From Agapetus fuscipes (lineage: Eukaryota; Arthropoda; Insecta; Trichoptera; Glossosomatidae), in contig OX637337.1 in NCBI GenBank assembly GCA_951799405.1, forward strand, positions 3,472,001 to 3,536,000: a stretch of DNA of 64,000 bases, read 5' to 3'. Position 1 is the stretch's first letter. Each line of letters starts with the position of its first letter. The notes below the pieces were generated by a model that was not told where the DNA came from, did no database searches, and was given only the letters and a program-made list of their open reading frames with translations. Made by a program: the position numbers and the translations under genes. Shown here piece by piece: positions 30,402 through 41,270 of this stretch.

Positions 30402-30655
30402 ACTAATAGATTGATATGAAGCTGACCACCATGCTGTAAAATCTTGGTTTACTTTTGCAAATGTCACCCTGGTTTCAGAGAAGGGCGGCAGGTCTTGCAA
30501 GGTTTATGTCCATGTGAGGTTTGGCTTATTTTGTATGTAGGCATCCAGGATGTGTAAGCGCGAACTTGCACGTGTCTGCCTGCGGACGTGTATTCAGTAT
30601 AAGACGTGAATATCAGTACCTATACCTTTGCAACTTAGATTATAAGTATTGAAGT
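30402..30655 (+). mobile_element. Family C copy
   Basis: TAATAGATTGATATGAAGCTGACC to CCTTTGCAACTTAGATTATAAG. A stray second end (GCCTTTGCAACTTAGATTATTC) sits at about 30693-30715. Confidence 0.86.
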
Positions 30656-30715
30656 AAAGCAACGTTTTTATACACGTACAGAGGTTTTTTTGTTGCCTTT
30701 GCAACTTAGATTATT

Positions 30716-31009
30716 CAAATGCTTTAACTACAAAACGTACTTAACAAAGACAAGATTAAATAAATGTTAATATAATGCTTACAATGGCTAAACTTTGAAA
30801 TCCAATTTAAAATCGGCTCCCAATTTTTTTGTCACATTATTTTGTAACCCCCTTGTAGCGTGTAACTGGGTCCTTTGTCGGCTTGTCCACACAATACCGT
30901 GTATGGAAACTAAAACACTCGCTAGAGGCGCTGTTTCAGTTTACATACATTTTACGTAAACTCAATGGTTGAAGTTTAAAGTTATAATTTTCTTTGGATT
31001 CTGGGGTGG
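30716..31009. other. Unassigned, with one family E copy
   Basis: 30895-30985 carries GTATGGAAACTAAAACACTCGCTAGAGGCGC, the family E word. No gene. Confidence 0.5.
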
Positions 31010-31545
31010 ACGACACGGTGACAGGTTAGAACGGCACAGCGACAAAACGACACATGACAGAACATACAATGACAGTATCTCACATTAACATCACCGTGAC
31101 AAAACAACACAGAAAATAAATCACTATGACAAAACAATGCAAGGACAAAACATCACGTGACAAAACATAACATACCAAAGCAGAAGCTACCATACACGGC
31201 ACATGAAAAACATCACATGACAGAACGACTTAATTATGATGTTTTGCCATGTGATATACTGTCATTGTGATGTTCTGTCATGTATTTTCCAGTCATGTGT
31301 CGATTTGTCATGTGTCGTTACTCGTATTGTCATGTGTCGTTCTGTCATGTGTGGTTCTGCCATGTGTCGTTATGTCATGTGTCGTTTTATCGCTGCGTCG
31401 TTCGGTCCTGTGATGTAATGTGTCGTTTTGCCACTGAGTCGTTCTGTTATGTTTCGTTCTGTCATGTGTTGTTTTGTCACTGTGCTGTTATGTCATGTGT
31501 CGTTATGTCATGTGTCGTTTTGTTACTGTGTCTTTTTACTAAAGA
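31010..31545. repeat. Inverted CATGTGTCGTT minisatellite
   Basis: The left half (to about 31230) repeats CACATGACAGAAC / GACAAAACATCAC words. The right half (to about 31540) repeats their complement, GTTCTGTCATGTGTCGTT. The units are degenerate, about 15-25 bp, so the locus is a large imperfect palindrome. ORFs across it (MCRF/MCRY repeats) are artefacts of the repeat. Confidence 0.85.
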
Positions 31546-31814
31546 ACCGGACGACACTTGTGGTGTATTGTATGCGCCTGTAAACATCTTGTGAATATAT
31601 TTTTTTGTTGCTTGCGAGGGAAAGGGTCTCGGCTTTGGGACCTGTCGTCTCAGGTTAAGCGCCATGGGCCACCCGCGACAATGTCACAAAAGGTTTTTGC
31701 GATGAGAAAATTTCTGCAGAATTGGTTTGCGAAAAGTTGGCAGAGAAACGTAATTTAAATAATAAAAATTAGGTTGGCAATGAAATGAGAATTATGGATA
31801 AAGTGGGTATGTCT
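31546..31814. other. Unassigned
   Basis: No recognisable repeat or gene. Confidence 0.4.
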
Positions 31815-32045
31815 TTAATCTAAAACGCGATGGAATAGTAACTTGTAAGATTCATATTAAGTCCAAGCCCACAAGAAGACACGTGTATCTTAGTTCCCGT
31901 TTACACTTGCTGCATGTGTGCTTAGAAAATAAACCCAACCTCATGTGAACTCTTGCAGTTCTTCCCTGAAACAGGGGTGGCATTGGCTAAGTGTCACATC
32001 TATTACAGTATGGGTGGTCGGCCTCATACCAACCTATAAGTTAAG
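31815..32045 (-). mobile_element. Family C copy
   Basis: TTTAATCTAAAACGCGATGG (decayed tail) to CATACCAACCTATAAGTTAAGG. The AACATAAACC segment is deleted. Confidence 0.83.
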
Positions 32046-32084
32046 GAAAGTAATCAACTTAAATTTGGTTTCTACGCAAAATGA

Positions 32085-32325
32085 TTTGGGTTTGAAATAA
32101 ACACCGAAACGGAAAATCATTTCTGATGAATGCCAGCATGAGAATACACAAGAAATGAGTACCAGCCCCCTCTGCAGCTGGGAAACCCCCACTTCAACTG
32201 AAGTGGTTGGCGTAAGGCCGGCCCCCTTACCTGTAAAAATAAATAGGTTCAACTCGCCACATGCTACCCCTTCGAAGATAACGCGGCAAGAAGTTACACT
32301 ATATGTGTAGTTTAGTTGCGTTTTT
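32085..32325 (+). mobile_element. SINE-B with inverted 5' segment
   Basis: 32135-32325 is a normal plus-strand body and end. The bases just upstream (32088-32128, GGGTTTGAAATAAACACCGAAACGG) are the minus-strand version of the SINE-B post-head region. The head was replaced by an inverted piece, as in twin-priming or recombination products. Confidence 0.82.
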
Positions 32326-32935
32326 ATTATCTATGCTATCGACCGGATTTCGATTTACTTTAAATGACTGGATACTGGGAGCCGACTATAGTCCAGTCGA
32401 TTTTTGCAATTTTAAATTTACAACAATTTTTTTTTGGTTGTTTAATACGCTAGGTGACACTTTTATGCAACATTTGTGCTCAAGTTAAGCCATGACGACA
32501 TTTGTACGAGACGGGACCACCCGCCGGACCCCAGAAAACAGGACCCACAACACAATAGCACCGAAAAGGACACAAAAAGGGACCACAAAAGAAACTGGGA
32601 AAAAAAAAGATAAAAGGACACTGACGGCGCGAATAAATGCAAAATGCTAGAAAGATATTATTTATATCCCTACAACAAAAGGACTACAATGGCGGGAAGA
32701 ATAGACAACGGAATAAATTTGTACGAAATGGTTTCATCAACTGTTGTTTTTGATGTGAAAAAAATGATACACACAAATCATTGCGAATGTCATTTTTTAA
32801 AATGTTTTTTTTTTGAAAGGCGGTCTCTTTTTGTTGTTGAAATTTGGAAAAAAATGTTATGGATGATTTTTGGAATGACCTTTTTCTGTTTGAATACTTT
32901 TTCTTCTTCTTTGGTTTTTGATTTTGTATTGATTA
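32326..32935. other. Unassigned
   Basis: 32540-32630 has repeated GGACACAAAAAGGGACC words similar to the 24.5 kb minisatellite. The ORF at 32644-32940 has no recognised domain and is probably chance. Confidence 0.4.
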
Positions 32936-33202
32936 TCTAATCTAATCTAATCTAATCTAAGCTGCAAAGATATATATCATTTAAGATTTATATTAAATGC
33001 ATTCCCACAAGCAGACATGTATAATTTCGTGCTAACACATGCCGCATGAGGACCTACAATATAAAAACTCAATCTCAAATGAACATAAGCTCTGCAACTC
33101 TTGCCGTCCTTCCCTGAAACAGGGGTGACATTGGCAAAGTGAACCATTTTTTACAGTATGGGTGGTCAGCCGCATACCAACCTATAAGTCAAGGAATATA
33201 AG
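32936..33202 (-). mobile_element. Family C copy, full length
   Basis: (TCTAA)n tail of four units, then AAGCTGCAAAGATATATATC, to CCAACCTATAAGTCAAGG. Both termini are clear. Confidence 0.9.
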
Positions 33203-33224
33203 TTGAATATAAGGAGTCTAAGGC

Positions 33225-33428
33225 TTACCTAGGCATCGCTATGATTTCTTCTCTGTTTTTATTTTATTTTCCTGCTTCTATTTTCTTTCTCTGTTTCTGT
33301 TTTCTTCCCTTTATGTTATCTTTCTATCTCTGATTATATTTTCTTATTTTTCTATATATATATTTTTATATGGCTAGTCACGCATTGCACCCTCCGCGTG
33401 AGTGAGCTGGAACAAAGAAATAATTAGA
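33225..33428 (+). mobile_element. LINE-like 3' end remnant
   Basis: T-rich leader (TTTTCTTTCTCTG...), then TATGGCTAGTCACGCATTGCACCCTCCGCG..TGAGCTGGAACAAA. The same end appears at 34445-34600 (with an ATT tail) and about 58970-59020. A shared 3' end without coding sequence suggests a 5'-truncated LINE 3' UTR. Confidence 0.55.
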
Positions 33429-33431
33429 GTG

Positions 33432-33868
33432 TTCCTTGTTCCTTGACTTATAGGTTGGTATGCGGCTGACCACCCATGCTGTAAAAATAGTTCACTTAAA
33501 GGCAAGCAACAAACAGGCAAGTATGAGTCACGCTTACAATTAAAATCCAAACCTCAAATGAACATAAACCATGCAACTTTTTCCGACCTTCCCTGAAACA
33601 GGGGTGAAATTGGAAAAGTGAACCATTTTTATAGTCACATACCAACCTATAAGTTACATCTAATCTAATCTAATCTAAGTTGCAAAGATATGTTACATTG
33701 GAGATTCACATTACATGCATTCCCACAACCAGACAGTACAAGTTCGCGCTTGCACATGCCGCATGTGAACCTACAACATAAAAACCAAATCTCAAATGGG
33801 AATACCTACTCTTGCCGTCCTTCCCTGAGACATGGGTGACATTGGCATTTTAAATGTTTATACATCTC
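33432..33868. repeat. Three family C fragments
   Basis: 33432-33497 (+, GTTCCTTGACTTATAGGTTGG...) joins 33498-33655 (-). Next, 33656-33868 (-) begins with a (TCTAA)n tail and ends before the 5' terminus. The first two form a short inverted pair missing the middle. Confidence 0.82.
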
Positions 33869-34444
33869 TTTGTAACTAAATTATAGATTATTATAGTAAT
33901 AGATTTGTAAGTATTGTGTAATTAAAACCGTTTGTCTGGTAAAATCAAAAAGTGTTTTTTATTATTTATCTAGTTTTTTTCGAATAGCTACAAAAATAGA
34001 ACCTGCTTTACGTTTTTTTTTTTTAATATGTATAATTACAAAACAATTATGTAAAAAAATATAAATTCCTTTGACAAGGTCTGTAGGTACGTACCAATAG
34101 TCATTAACATTGACTTGTGATATCTGTGGACTAGAAATTTATAACGAAAATAGACATTATATATTATTTCTGTTTCAACTTACTTACGAAAATGGTCCTT
34201 AGTTAGAAAGAGAACAAAGATCTTCACTGTCATTTAGTTGTATACAAAAAAACTTGGATGAAACTAAGAAATATTTCCAGAATGTTGGCAGCATTGATAT
34301 TCATTCCTGCGCGAAAATTGTGTGCACGCGTTATAAATCTTTTGATCGGTAATTTTGTACTATTTTCAACGTAAAATGCATTATTTTAAGACAGTATGCA
34401 TGTGTTACTATTGAGTGTCGAAAAACATAATGGAATAAACAAGA
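33869..34444. other. Unassigned
   Basis: AT-rich. No gene or repeat recognised. Confidence 0.4.
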
Positions 34445-34602
34445 AAATATTTTAAATTTTCATATATTTCTGCAATTTTGTATTTTTCTATGTACTTTTT
34501 CTATTGACGTATTATTTTTTTATGGCTGGTCATGTATTGCACCCTCCGCATGACTAAGCTGGAATAAACACTTATTATTATTATTATTATTATTAAATTG
34601 TT
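34445..34602 (+). mobile_element. LINE-like 3' end with (ATT)n tail
   Basis: GGCTGGTCATGTATTGCACCCTCCGC..TGACTAAGCTGGAATAAAC, then (TTA)8 at about 34570-34595. The trinucleotide tail supports target-primed reverse transcription. Confidence 0.62.
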
Positions 34603-34617
34603 GTATTTGTCTGTAAT

Positions 34618-34725
34618 TGCTGTTTTCGTAAGACACATTGGTCCAGTACACATGCAAACATTGCTCATGTAAAGTTAGCTTAATGGTCTATAGGTACGGC
34701 AAATAAGAACTAAGACAGCGAACTG
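34618..34725 (-). mobile_element. MITE G fragment
   Basis: TTTTCGTAAGACACATTGGTCCAGTACACATGC to GGCAAATAAGAACTAAG. One end plus part of the interior. Confidence 0.75.
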
Positions 34726-35149
34726 TGCTCCAAAGTATTATAATGATTGTAATCGGGGTTCTGATTTATTTATTAAACAACATTTATTTTGCGCAGTATT
34801 GGTTTCCCAGTACTGTTTACTTTTCTCGCTATAGCTTATGTCTTCGCGCTACAATGTTTCAAGCGACTCTGGTTCCCTGCAGCATCTTTGCTCGTATTGT
34901 ATAAATATGGCAGCAGAGACGATTCTTGCGTGTTCGAGATTATTCCACATACTTTTAAAATGGATTTTTCGAAACACTTGCAGATTGTTCGACACACATT
35001 TCACGTATGTACAACAAATCCATAGTTAATAACAGTATTGTTATGTAAATAACAAATACATATAAATGTTAGGTAGGTAGGTGTAGTAGTTATAGCCGAT
35101 GAGAGTTGGAGTAATTATTATAGGTACCTAGGGTAAAGAGGTATTCAAA
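34726..35149. other. Unassigned
   Basis: A 78-codon ORF (34789-35025) has no recognised domain. No repeat family. Confidence 0.4.
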
Positions 35150-35154
35150 TTTAT

Positions 35155-35260
35155 GCACTGGAAGCTTTATGTTCTAGAAGGTTCCAGCAAAATTGGCTTC
35201 TAGTAACTACCATCTTGGGAGTATAAAGGGCTGCAAGCGGCTTGCAAGAGTCAGTCTTGA
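35155..35260 (+). promoter_or_regulatory. Heat-shock-type core promoter without a gene
   Basis: A perfect three-unit heat-shock element, TTCtaGAAggTTC (35172-35184), flanked by imperfect further units (GAA at 35161, TTCTAG near 35198). About 40 bp downstream lies TATAAAG (35222-35228), and 29 bp after the TATA start lies TCAGTC (35251-35256), the arthropod initiator. The following about 150 bases form an A-rich, ATG-poor leader (GAACAAGAAAGACAG, GTGAAAGTGAACC). No ORF follows. It could be a detached hsp promoter or the promoter of a non-coding RNA or a transposon. Confidence 0.6.
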
Positions 35261-35410
35261 TACTACGCTTTGTTTTTGAACAAGAAAGACAGTATCAGTG
35301 AAAGTGAACCTACGGTGAAATAAATGTGAATTGTTAAAAATAATATAAATTGTTAAATAAATCTAAGTGTAAAATAAATATCCTGTAAAGAAGACCAGTT
35401 TTTTTTTTTT
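35261..35410 (+). other. A-rich leader-like sequence downstream of the promoter
   Basis: Purine/A-rich sequence with GTGAAATAAATGTG, AATTGTTAAAAATAATATAAATTGTTAAATAAATC (partly self-repeating), ending at a T-run at about 35399. It resembles the long A-rich 5' leaders of insect hsp70 mRNAs in composition. AATAAA words could also be poly-A signals. Confidence 0.4.
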
Positions 35411-36387
35411 AATTTTAAGACTTTTCGAACTCTAAAAACACAACAGTACCTAGGTATGTTTCAACGCCGTAAGCTAGTTTCCACTTCTCTATACTATAAC
35501 TTAATGGTCGTTAAGTTCAAGAAATTGAAAATAATGTTTTAGCGTACGTTGCCACATGAACCGTCGCCGCCAATATAAACTTTTATGATGTATAAATGTC
35601 CCTCCACATTCATTAACCTGCAATAAATACAAGCTGGACATGGCATGCGAGAATAATGAGAAGGGAAAAACAATCTGTAGGTACCCGGGTATAAAACGTT
35701 TTTTGAAATATTAATTTATGTCTTAATGATGCTCTAAAAAAATAAATGAAAACATACTTTAAAAAAAAAAATCTTGAATATGCGTGGAGCGCACCCTTAA
35801 CTCCACTCTGAATCGTATAAATGTATGAAAACTTCATCACTCACTAGGAGTCCATATCGACGGTTAAAAGGAAGTACCTACCTGGGCCCCAGGGCATAAG
35901 CGACAAAAACTTAATTGTTCAGGAGAGCAGTTTAAAGTACGAGATTGCAGAAAAATGGCATATGACACTCTTGAGTGATTTAGTTTTATTTATTTTTTCA
36001 ATTTGCGTAATCGAAGTGTGTTTTACGCAAGGTTTAATACTAGAAGCACTACTATACTTCTAGAAGTTTACCAAGAAGAAATGCGAAAGAGAATGAAGAA
36101 GAAGAAAAAGTCAACGAATCATCAAAAATGATTCGGAGAATTTTGACCGCAACACTCACAAAAAAGATGTGTTCACAAGACGTCGTCACAATATATTCGG
36201 TTCGTTTGCAAAGGTTTTGCAATAAACAACGATGTGACATTGTGTTCGGCGCTTTACATGTTGTGTCCATCTGAAAATGTCTTCGTTTAAGTTGAATCAA
36301 GAATGCAGAAATAATAACACATGCGAGCGGACTGGGGTTAATTTGTTTTAATATTTTTTTAAAATAAAAATGAGTATAAAAAAAATC
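35411..36387. other. Unassigned, with a family F copy
   Basis: 35888-36050 matches family F at 20.4 kb (ATAAGCGACAAAAACTTAATTGTTCAGG). 35458-35478 carries the TTTCAACGCCGTAAGCTAG word shared with 29.2 kb. The remainder shows nothing. Confidence 0.45.
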
Positions 36388-36455
36388 TTAGATGTCTTAG
36401 TTGGTATAGTGTTTGCGTGCAATGCTAGAAGGCTAGGGTTCGATCCTCAACGAGA
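36388..36455 (+). mobile_element. SINE-B-like tRNA head only
   Basis: GATGTCTTAGTTGGTATAGTG (A box) and GGGTTCGATCCTCAACGAG (B box), ending at GTGTCA, where the LINE 3' end begins. Confidence 0.62.
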
Positions 36456-36905
36456 GTGTCACTGTATCCTACCGCCGTTCCACTACGACTGGCCTCTCAT
36501 CTCTTTCGTCTCTTCAACATTCATCACTTTCTTCATACATACTCTTCTCCTATTCTCACTCTGCAGGTTCCATTCTTTTGCAATCTCACCTATTTGGCGT
36601 ATCCACTTCTTCCTCGGTGTTCCCTGTCCACACTTTCTCCGACATTTCCTATGTACACTTCTTCGTTAGTTGTGCATCCAGCATCCTCTATTATTTCAAA
36701 AAGTCCGAAGTCCGAACCATCTTATCGTGTTTTTTTGTACTTTCTTTCTCATATTCTCTTTGATATCCCACTCGTTCATCACCCAATAACTATAACTCTA
36801 TAATTCAGTGTCTTTCTAGTCATTTCAACCGTACATACTTTACTCAACTGTCCACACCTCACTTCCATACATCAATGTCTGTAAATATACCATTGTATGC
36901 AGCCA
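36456..36905 (-). pseudogene. LINE RT C-terminal fragment and 3' end
   Basis: 3' end GGATACAGTGAC preceded by a GTGGAACGGCGG-type segment. The minus strand contains the GKKWIRQIGEIAKEWN-like portion and, further upstream, a degraded GSEVW region near 36860-36890. Multiple frameshifts. Same family as 12.75 and 54.5 kb. Confidence 0.75.
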
Positions 36906-37239
36906 ATCTCATAATCTTTTTTGAGTTTCAAGAGGCACAGGAAGATATGATTTTTTAAATTATGTTTTTGCCTGCATTCGCGCCTGCATTAACCTTGTTT
37001 TTTTTGCTCCGACAATTTTTGGCATAAGAGGCTGTCGCTGTTTGAAGAGTGGGCGTACATTAAATGTGTCCGTTTATTGAAATTTGCATCCCGAGAGCAG
37101 TTAGTCATGCCCAGGAGACAGATTCCACGAAGGGACTCCCTCATGCAATGTTCCTTAAACCGACAAAGAGAATATACCTTATTGACTTCTTGTACTGTTC
37201 AAATTTGAGTGGTTTATTTGAATAAGACACTAACGGTAC
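36906..37239. other. Unassigned
   Basis: No gene or repeat recognised. Confidence 0.4.
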
Positions 37240-37481
37240 CTACTATTCTTAGACATTTTATTCGTCGGTTGAGCCCACGCTTTGACAAACAAATGGTGGC
37301 TGGTCTGGAAGTTTCATCAGCACGGTCATTCTTACCTACCGAATTTTGTAATATTTGTATGAAAACAAATCAGCTGTTCACTTGCGGCCATCTTGGATTT
37401 ACAGGTCTTCATACAATTGCATCATTAGTTTGTCAAAGCGTGGGCTCAACCGACGACTAAAATGTCTAAGAATAGCCCCGT
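37240..37481. mobile_element. MITE H, palindromic
   Basis: CTATTCTTAGACATTTTATTCGTCGGTTGAGCCC on the left mirrors GGGCTCAACCGACGACTAAAATGTCTAAGAATAG on the right. Centre CAGCTGTTCACTTGCGGCC. Confidence 0.88.
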
Positions 37482-37539
37482 AAAGTTCCCACACAATTAT
37501 TCATACAGTTTGATTCTATATTCCAAGTATCGATTAATA

Positions 37540-37798
37540 TCTAATCTAATCTAATCTAAGTTGCAAAGACATGTTACATTGGAGATTCACATTACATGCA
37601 TTTTCACAAGCAGACACGTACAAGTTCGCGCTTGCACATGCCGAATGTGAACCTACAACGTAAAAAAACAAATCTCAAATGGACATACACCCTGTAACTC
37701 TTGCCGTCCTTCCCTGAAACAGGGGTGAGATTGGCAAAGTGAACCATTTTTTACAGCATGGGTGGTCAGCCTCATAACAACCTATAAGTTAAGAGATA
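37540..37798 (-). mobile_element. Family C copy, full length
   Basis: (TCTAA)n tail, GTTGCAAAGACATGTTACATTGG, to AACAACCTATAAGTTAAG. A clean copy. Confidence 0.9.
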
Positions 37799-38110
37799 AT
37801 AATATTAATATAAAATGAACGCTCGCAACCAGACAACTAAGTATAAGTCCGCGCTTACACATGTCGCACGTGTTCTTACAAAATAAAATAGAGAATCTAA
37901 AATGAACATAAACCCCGCAATTCTTGCCGACTTTCCCTGAAACCGGGGGGGCATTGCCGAAAGTATATCAAGTTTGTACAGAATAGAGAGTCAGCCTCAT
38001 GCAGCATGTGTAAGCGCAAACTTACCTACATATTGTGATGCTTATTGCTTGTGAGCGTGCGTAAAATATATATCTTAAAAAAAAATTATCCTTGCAACTT
38101 AGATCATAGA
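37799..38110. repeat. Inverted pair of partial family C copies
   Basis: 37806-38000 (-) lacks the tail and terminal 5' end. 38000-38110 (+) supplies only the 3' half (GCAGCATGTGTAAGCGC...CCTTGCAACTTAGATC). They meet at TCAGCCTCATGCAGCATG. Confidence 0.78.
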
Positions 38111-38138
38111 TATTCTTTTGTGGAGTCTACGCGTATTT

Positions 38139-38450
38139 TCATCATCATCATCATCATTGGCACGACAACCCGGGGTGGGTCTTGGCCTCGCTCAGCAACC
38201 GCTGCCAGCGCTGTCTATCCAACGTCTTCCTCCTCCAGTCCCACATTCCCACTGCACGGCAATCCGCCACCACTCCATCCAGCCATCTTGAACGTGGTCC
38301 TCCCACTGTCCGGCGTCCCTCCGGGTTCGTCATCACAATCGTCTTCTCCAGGCTCCGATGGTCCATTCGCTGAATGTGCCCCAGCCAATGCAGTCTGTTG
38401 ACCTTTATTGAGCGGACCACATCAGCGTCCTGGTACAGCTTTTACAGTTC
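38139..38450 (-). pseudogene. LINE RT C-terminal fragment with (ATG)n tail
   Basis: The minus strand encodes RSIKVNRLHWLGHIQRMDHR, GRRTVGGPRSRWLDGVV and WDWRRKTLDRQRWQRLLSEA, then GGGTTGTCGTGCCA and (ATG)6 at 38139-38158. The open part is 38420-38154. HWLGH.QRM, RWLDGV and DR.RWR..L are standard for the end of LINE polymerases. Distinct from the other LINE families in the window. Confidence 0.87.
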
Positions 38451-38908
38451 GGAGTTATCTATATCTACGCGTATTTTAGTACATAGAAATAAGTTGTATT
38501 TGATATTTGAATATTGTGATAACAAGTTGATAGATGGCCCATTATAAGAGCCGAGATATGTAAAGATCTAGATAGTTGTTGTCGTGTCATGTGTTGGGTG
38601 AGTATGCTCGGTCTAAGTGAGGTCTGATACACGTACCAAGGCACGCAATGACAGGCATATTTCTTTCAGACTTAAAACAATATTCAATCAGTGCGCACTA
38701 ATGATGACAGCGAGGTGAAAGCATTGCGAAAAAGTAATCTACTCATTTTAAATTAAATTATAAATAATTTTTATTTGCAAACATTTATTTCGTGCGAATA
38801 ATCATATGACAACTTAAAATCAAGAAAATTCTGATCTTTTTTTAAATGCCTTTCAAATGAGAGTCACACATTATGAGGCCTTTGCTAAGTTGATAGTGCT
38901 AGCTCAAG
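38451..38908. other. Unassigned
   Basis: No gene or repeat recognised. Confidence 0.4.
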
Positions 38909-38910
38909 TA

Positions 38911-39087
38911 AGGCTGGTTTTAGTGTCGCGCTGACAACACGCTGACCGTCAGCGCTGACAGCAAAATATATGAACTTGTCGCGCTGACAGCTACGCGCCA
39001 TTCTAAAACGCTTCCTACAAGTTCATATATTTTGAACGGTCAGCGCTGACGGTCAGCGCGTTGTCAGCGCGACACTAAAACCAGCCT
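38911..39087. mobile_element. MITE J, 177 bp, TA target site
   Basis: About 50-bp near-perfect terminal inverted repeats (AGGCTGGTTTTAGTGTCGCG), with TA on both sides. Inner words GTCAGCGCTGAC are themselves palindromic. Confidence 0.85.
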
Positions 39088-39129
39088 TAGAGTTAAAAAA
39101 TACTTTGTCTATAATCTTTGTAAAGTATA

Positions 39130-39300
39130 TTTTTAAATCTTAGTTGCAAAGATCAAAAATTTGAGAAAAATATTGAAATAAAGGGTACACTGACAGAAAG
39201 ACACATTTAAGTCCGCATTTACACATACTGCATGTGTACCTACTTACAAAATAAATCCCAAATCTCAAACGAATTCTGCCGTCATTTCATTAACCTATAG
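39130..39300 (-). mobile_element. Family C fragment
   Basis: AAATCTTAGTTGCAAAGATC...CACTGACAGAAAGACAC...TGCATGTGTACC...AAATCTCAAACGAATTCTGCCGTC. The 5' half is missing. Confidence 0.75.
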
Positions 39301-39870
39301 GGCTAAAAAAATAAATATCTTGCAATCTATTTGAAAAAAGTAAGTATGAAAACTATACCTAAACATACAATCATAGTTAGAAATTTGCTTAGCTTCACTT
39401 GTTTCATATGCTCACCAATCAAATCTTCAGATTTCATACATAACAGTATTCGCTCTCATACATAGCATTGTTTTTGCATACGCATGACTACTCAATAAGT
39501 TAACCGTAACACAATTAACCACAGGAATAAACGAACTTTGTACTTACTTATCTCACCAGCTTACTCCATTTCGATTCGATCTCCTCATTTCGCGTCATTA
39601 TGCCAAATTAGGGAGCAATTTTAGGCATACCTAATAAGAGCAAGTAATTTAACCTTTTCAGAGGCGCGCCTGCCCGCTGAGCAATTTCGCCTTACAGTAC
39701 CGCCCTAATCTTGCACGGCACAAGCAAAAAGGAGTTTATAATTAAATTATGTTGTAACGGAAAGAATCAATTACCTTTTTAATCTAATATTTCTGCACTA
39801 TATAGGTAGGTACGTAGGTCGTTTTTTTCTCCGAGCCAACGTTAGCTATCAAAGTAGGTTTTTTTCTCCT
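39301..39870. other. Unassigned
   Basis: No gene or repeat recognised. GGCGCGCCTGCCCGC at about 39663 is an isolated GC-rich word. Confidence 0.4.
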
Positions 39871-40132
39871 GATCTAATCTAATCTAATCTAAGTTGCAAA
39901 GATATGTTAGATAGAAGATGCACATTACATGCATTTTCACAACCAGACACGTACAAGTTTGCGCTTGCACATGCCGCATGTGAACCTACAACATAAAAAC
40001 CAAATCTCAAATGGACATACACCCTCCAACTCTTGCCGTCGTTCCCTGACACAGGGGTGACATTGGCTAAGTGAACCATTTTTACAGCATGGGTGGTCAG
40101 CCGCATACCAACCTGTAAGTCAAGGAACACAT
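39871..40132 (-). mobile_element. Family C copy, full length
   Basis: (TCTAA)n tail to ACCAACCTGTAAGTCAAGGAAC. An 86-codon minus-strand ORF covers most of it, but this is the element's own open frame, also seen in other copies, and not evidence of a gene. Confidence 0.9.
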
Positions 40133-40254
40133 ACGACAATTTTTTTTTTCCCTGAAGCTTTTTGAATTCTATCTAAAAACCTTGGTTGCAAAGATATATA
40201 TCAACATTTAAAATACATAATGAATGAACGCCCACTGCCCGTTCCCTTACCTTT

Positions 40255-40492
40255 ACTTATAGGTTGGTATGAGGCTGACCACCCATACTGTAAAAAATGG
40301 TTTACATTGCCAATGTCACCCTTATTCCAGGGAAGGACTGAGTTTAGGTTCATTTGAGGTTTAGATTTTAATTTTGTAGTACACATACAGCATATTTTGT
40401 AAGCACGAACTTACACTTGTCTGTCTGTGGGCATGCTTTTAATATGAATTTTAAATGTTTATATATCTTTACAACTTAGATTATACAATAAT
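40255..40492 (+). mobile_element. Family C copy
   Basis: ACTTATAGGTTGGTATGAGGC to CTTTACAACTTAGATTATAC. The GTCGGCAAGAGTTGC region is shortened. Confidence 0.86.
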
Positions 40493-40977
40493 AGAGCTGA
40501 GTCTAAGCAATGTTTTATACTTAAAGTACTGATGTATATTATGCTGTGCAGATATTCGATTTTCAAACAATTAAATACAAAACAGAGCATGTATTTGTGG
40601 TGCGTTGACTGTAGAAAGCACTGGACGGCCGAAAATTAAAACATATCACGATTTGAAAGCCTTAAAAGGTCGCGTCCGGGTTGGGATCGTCTGTTGGATC
40701 GCCAGCGTCTGATGGACCAGGTCTCGGACGTCTCCGTGGCCAAATTTGAAGAGTGGGAGATGAAGGAAGAAGGTTGACGGATGTCAGAAGCTTAAGTGAA
40801 CAGATCAAGGCGGAGCTGGTGGGACGTCAAAGGCAAATGACGAGACAAAATTGTATGGGGTACCCATCCATCAGGCTCGTACATTCAATAGAGACAATAT
40901 TTTTTACCTCTTTTTCTTCTGAGACAATATCTATGAACCCTTGAATGTAGGTTTGGATGTATAATAATAATAATATT
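40493..40977. other. Unassigned, possible decayed coding remnant
   Basis: 40615-40860 is GC-richer, with coding-like composition (GGACCAGGTCTCGGACGTC, GAACAGATCAAGGCGGAGC). Frames are broken and I recognise no domain. A transposon ORF remnant is possible. Confidence 0.4.
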
Positions 40978-41270
40978 AGGATAATTTATTTGTTGAGCGC
41001 TGTTTTTGTGTGTATCACACCTCAAGAGCCCTCTGCGAGCTTGGTCGTCGCTGTGGAAAGCGCCAATTCTCAAGCAAGACCCAGTTGTTGAAAGGTTGGA
41101 TAGACCTTTCAGTGACCGGTCTTTGGTAAAGGTTTATGAATTTTTCAACCCAGCGAAGAGCACATTTGGAAATTTAAATGGTAGGTATATTTTTGTGCTC
41201 CGCCGGGATTCGAATCCACAACTTTGCATTTACGAGTCCGAAATGTTGTCACTGAACTACGGACCGGTCC
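40978..41270 (-). mobile_element. SINE-A1 part of a 5S-tRNA chimeric SINE
   Basis: Tail ATTTATTTGTTGAGCGC, body, and head GCTCCGCCGGGATTCGAATCC...TGAACTACGGACCGGTCC. Its 5' side continues directly into a 5S-like sequence. Confidence 0.9.

Noticed and set aside
31280..31594. MCRF/MCRY-rich ORF
   Set aside because: Direct translation of the CATGTGTCGTT minisatellite.
34570..34595. Microsatellite as an independent locus
   Set aside because: The (TTA)n run is the tail of a LINE-like 3' end, not a free-standing repeat.
35400..35480. Coding start of a heat-shock protein after the promoter
   Set aside because: No ATG-initiated frame of useful length or hsp-like residues follows; the next bases are a T-run and repeat words.
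39879..40139. Family of similar ORFs in family C copies
   Set aside because: The frame includes the (TCTAA)n tail and breaks in most copies; no sign of protein constraint.
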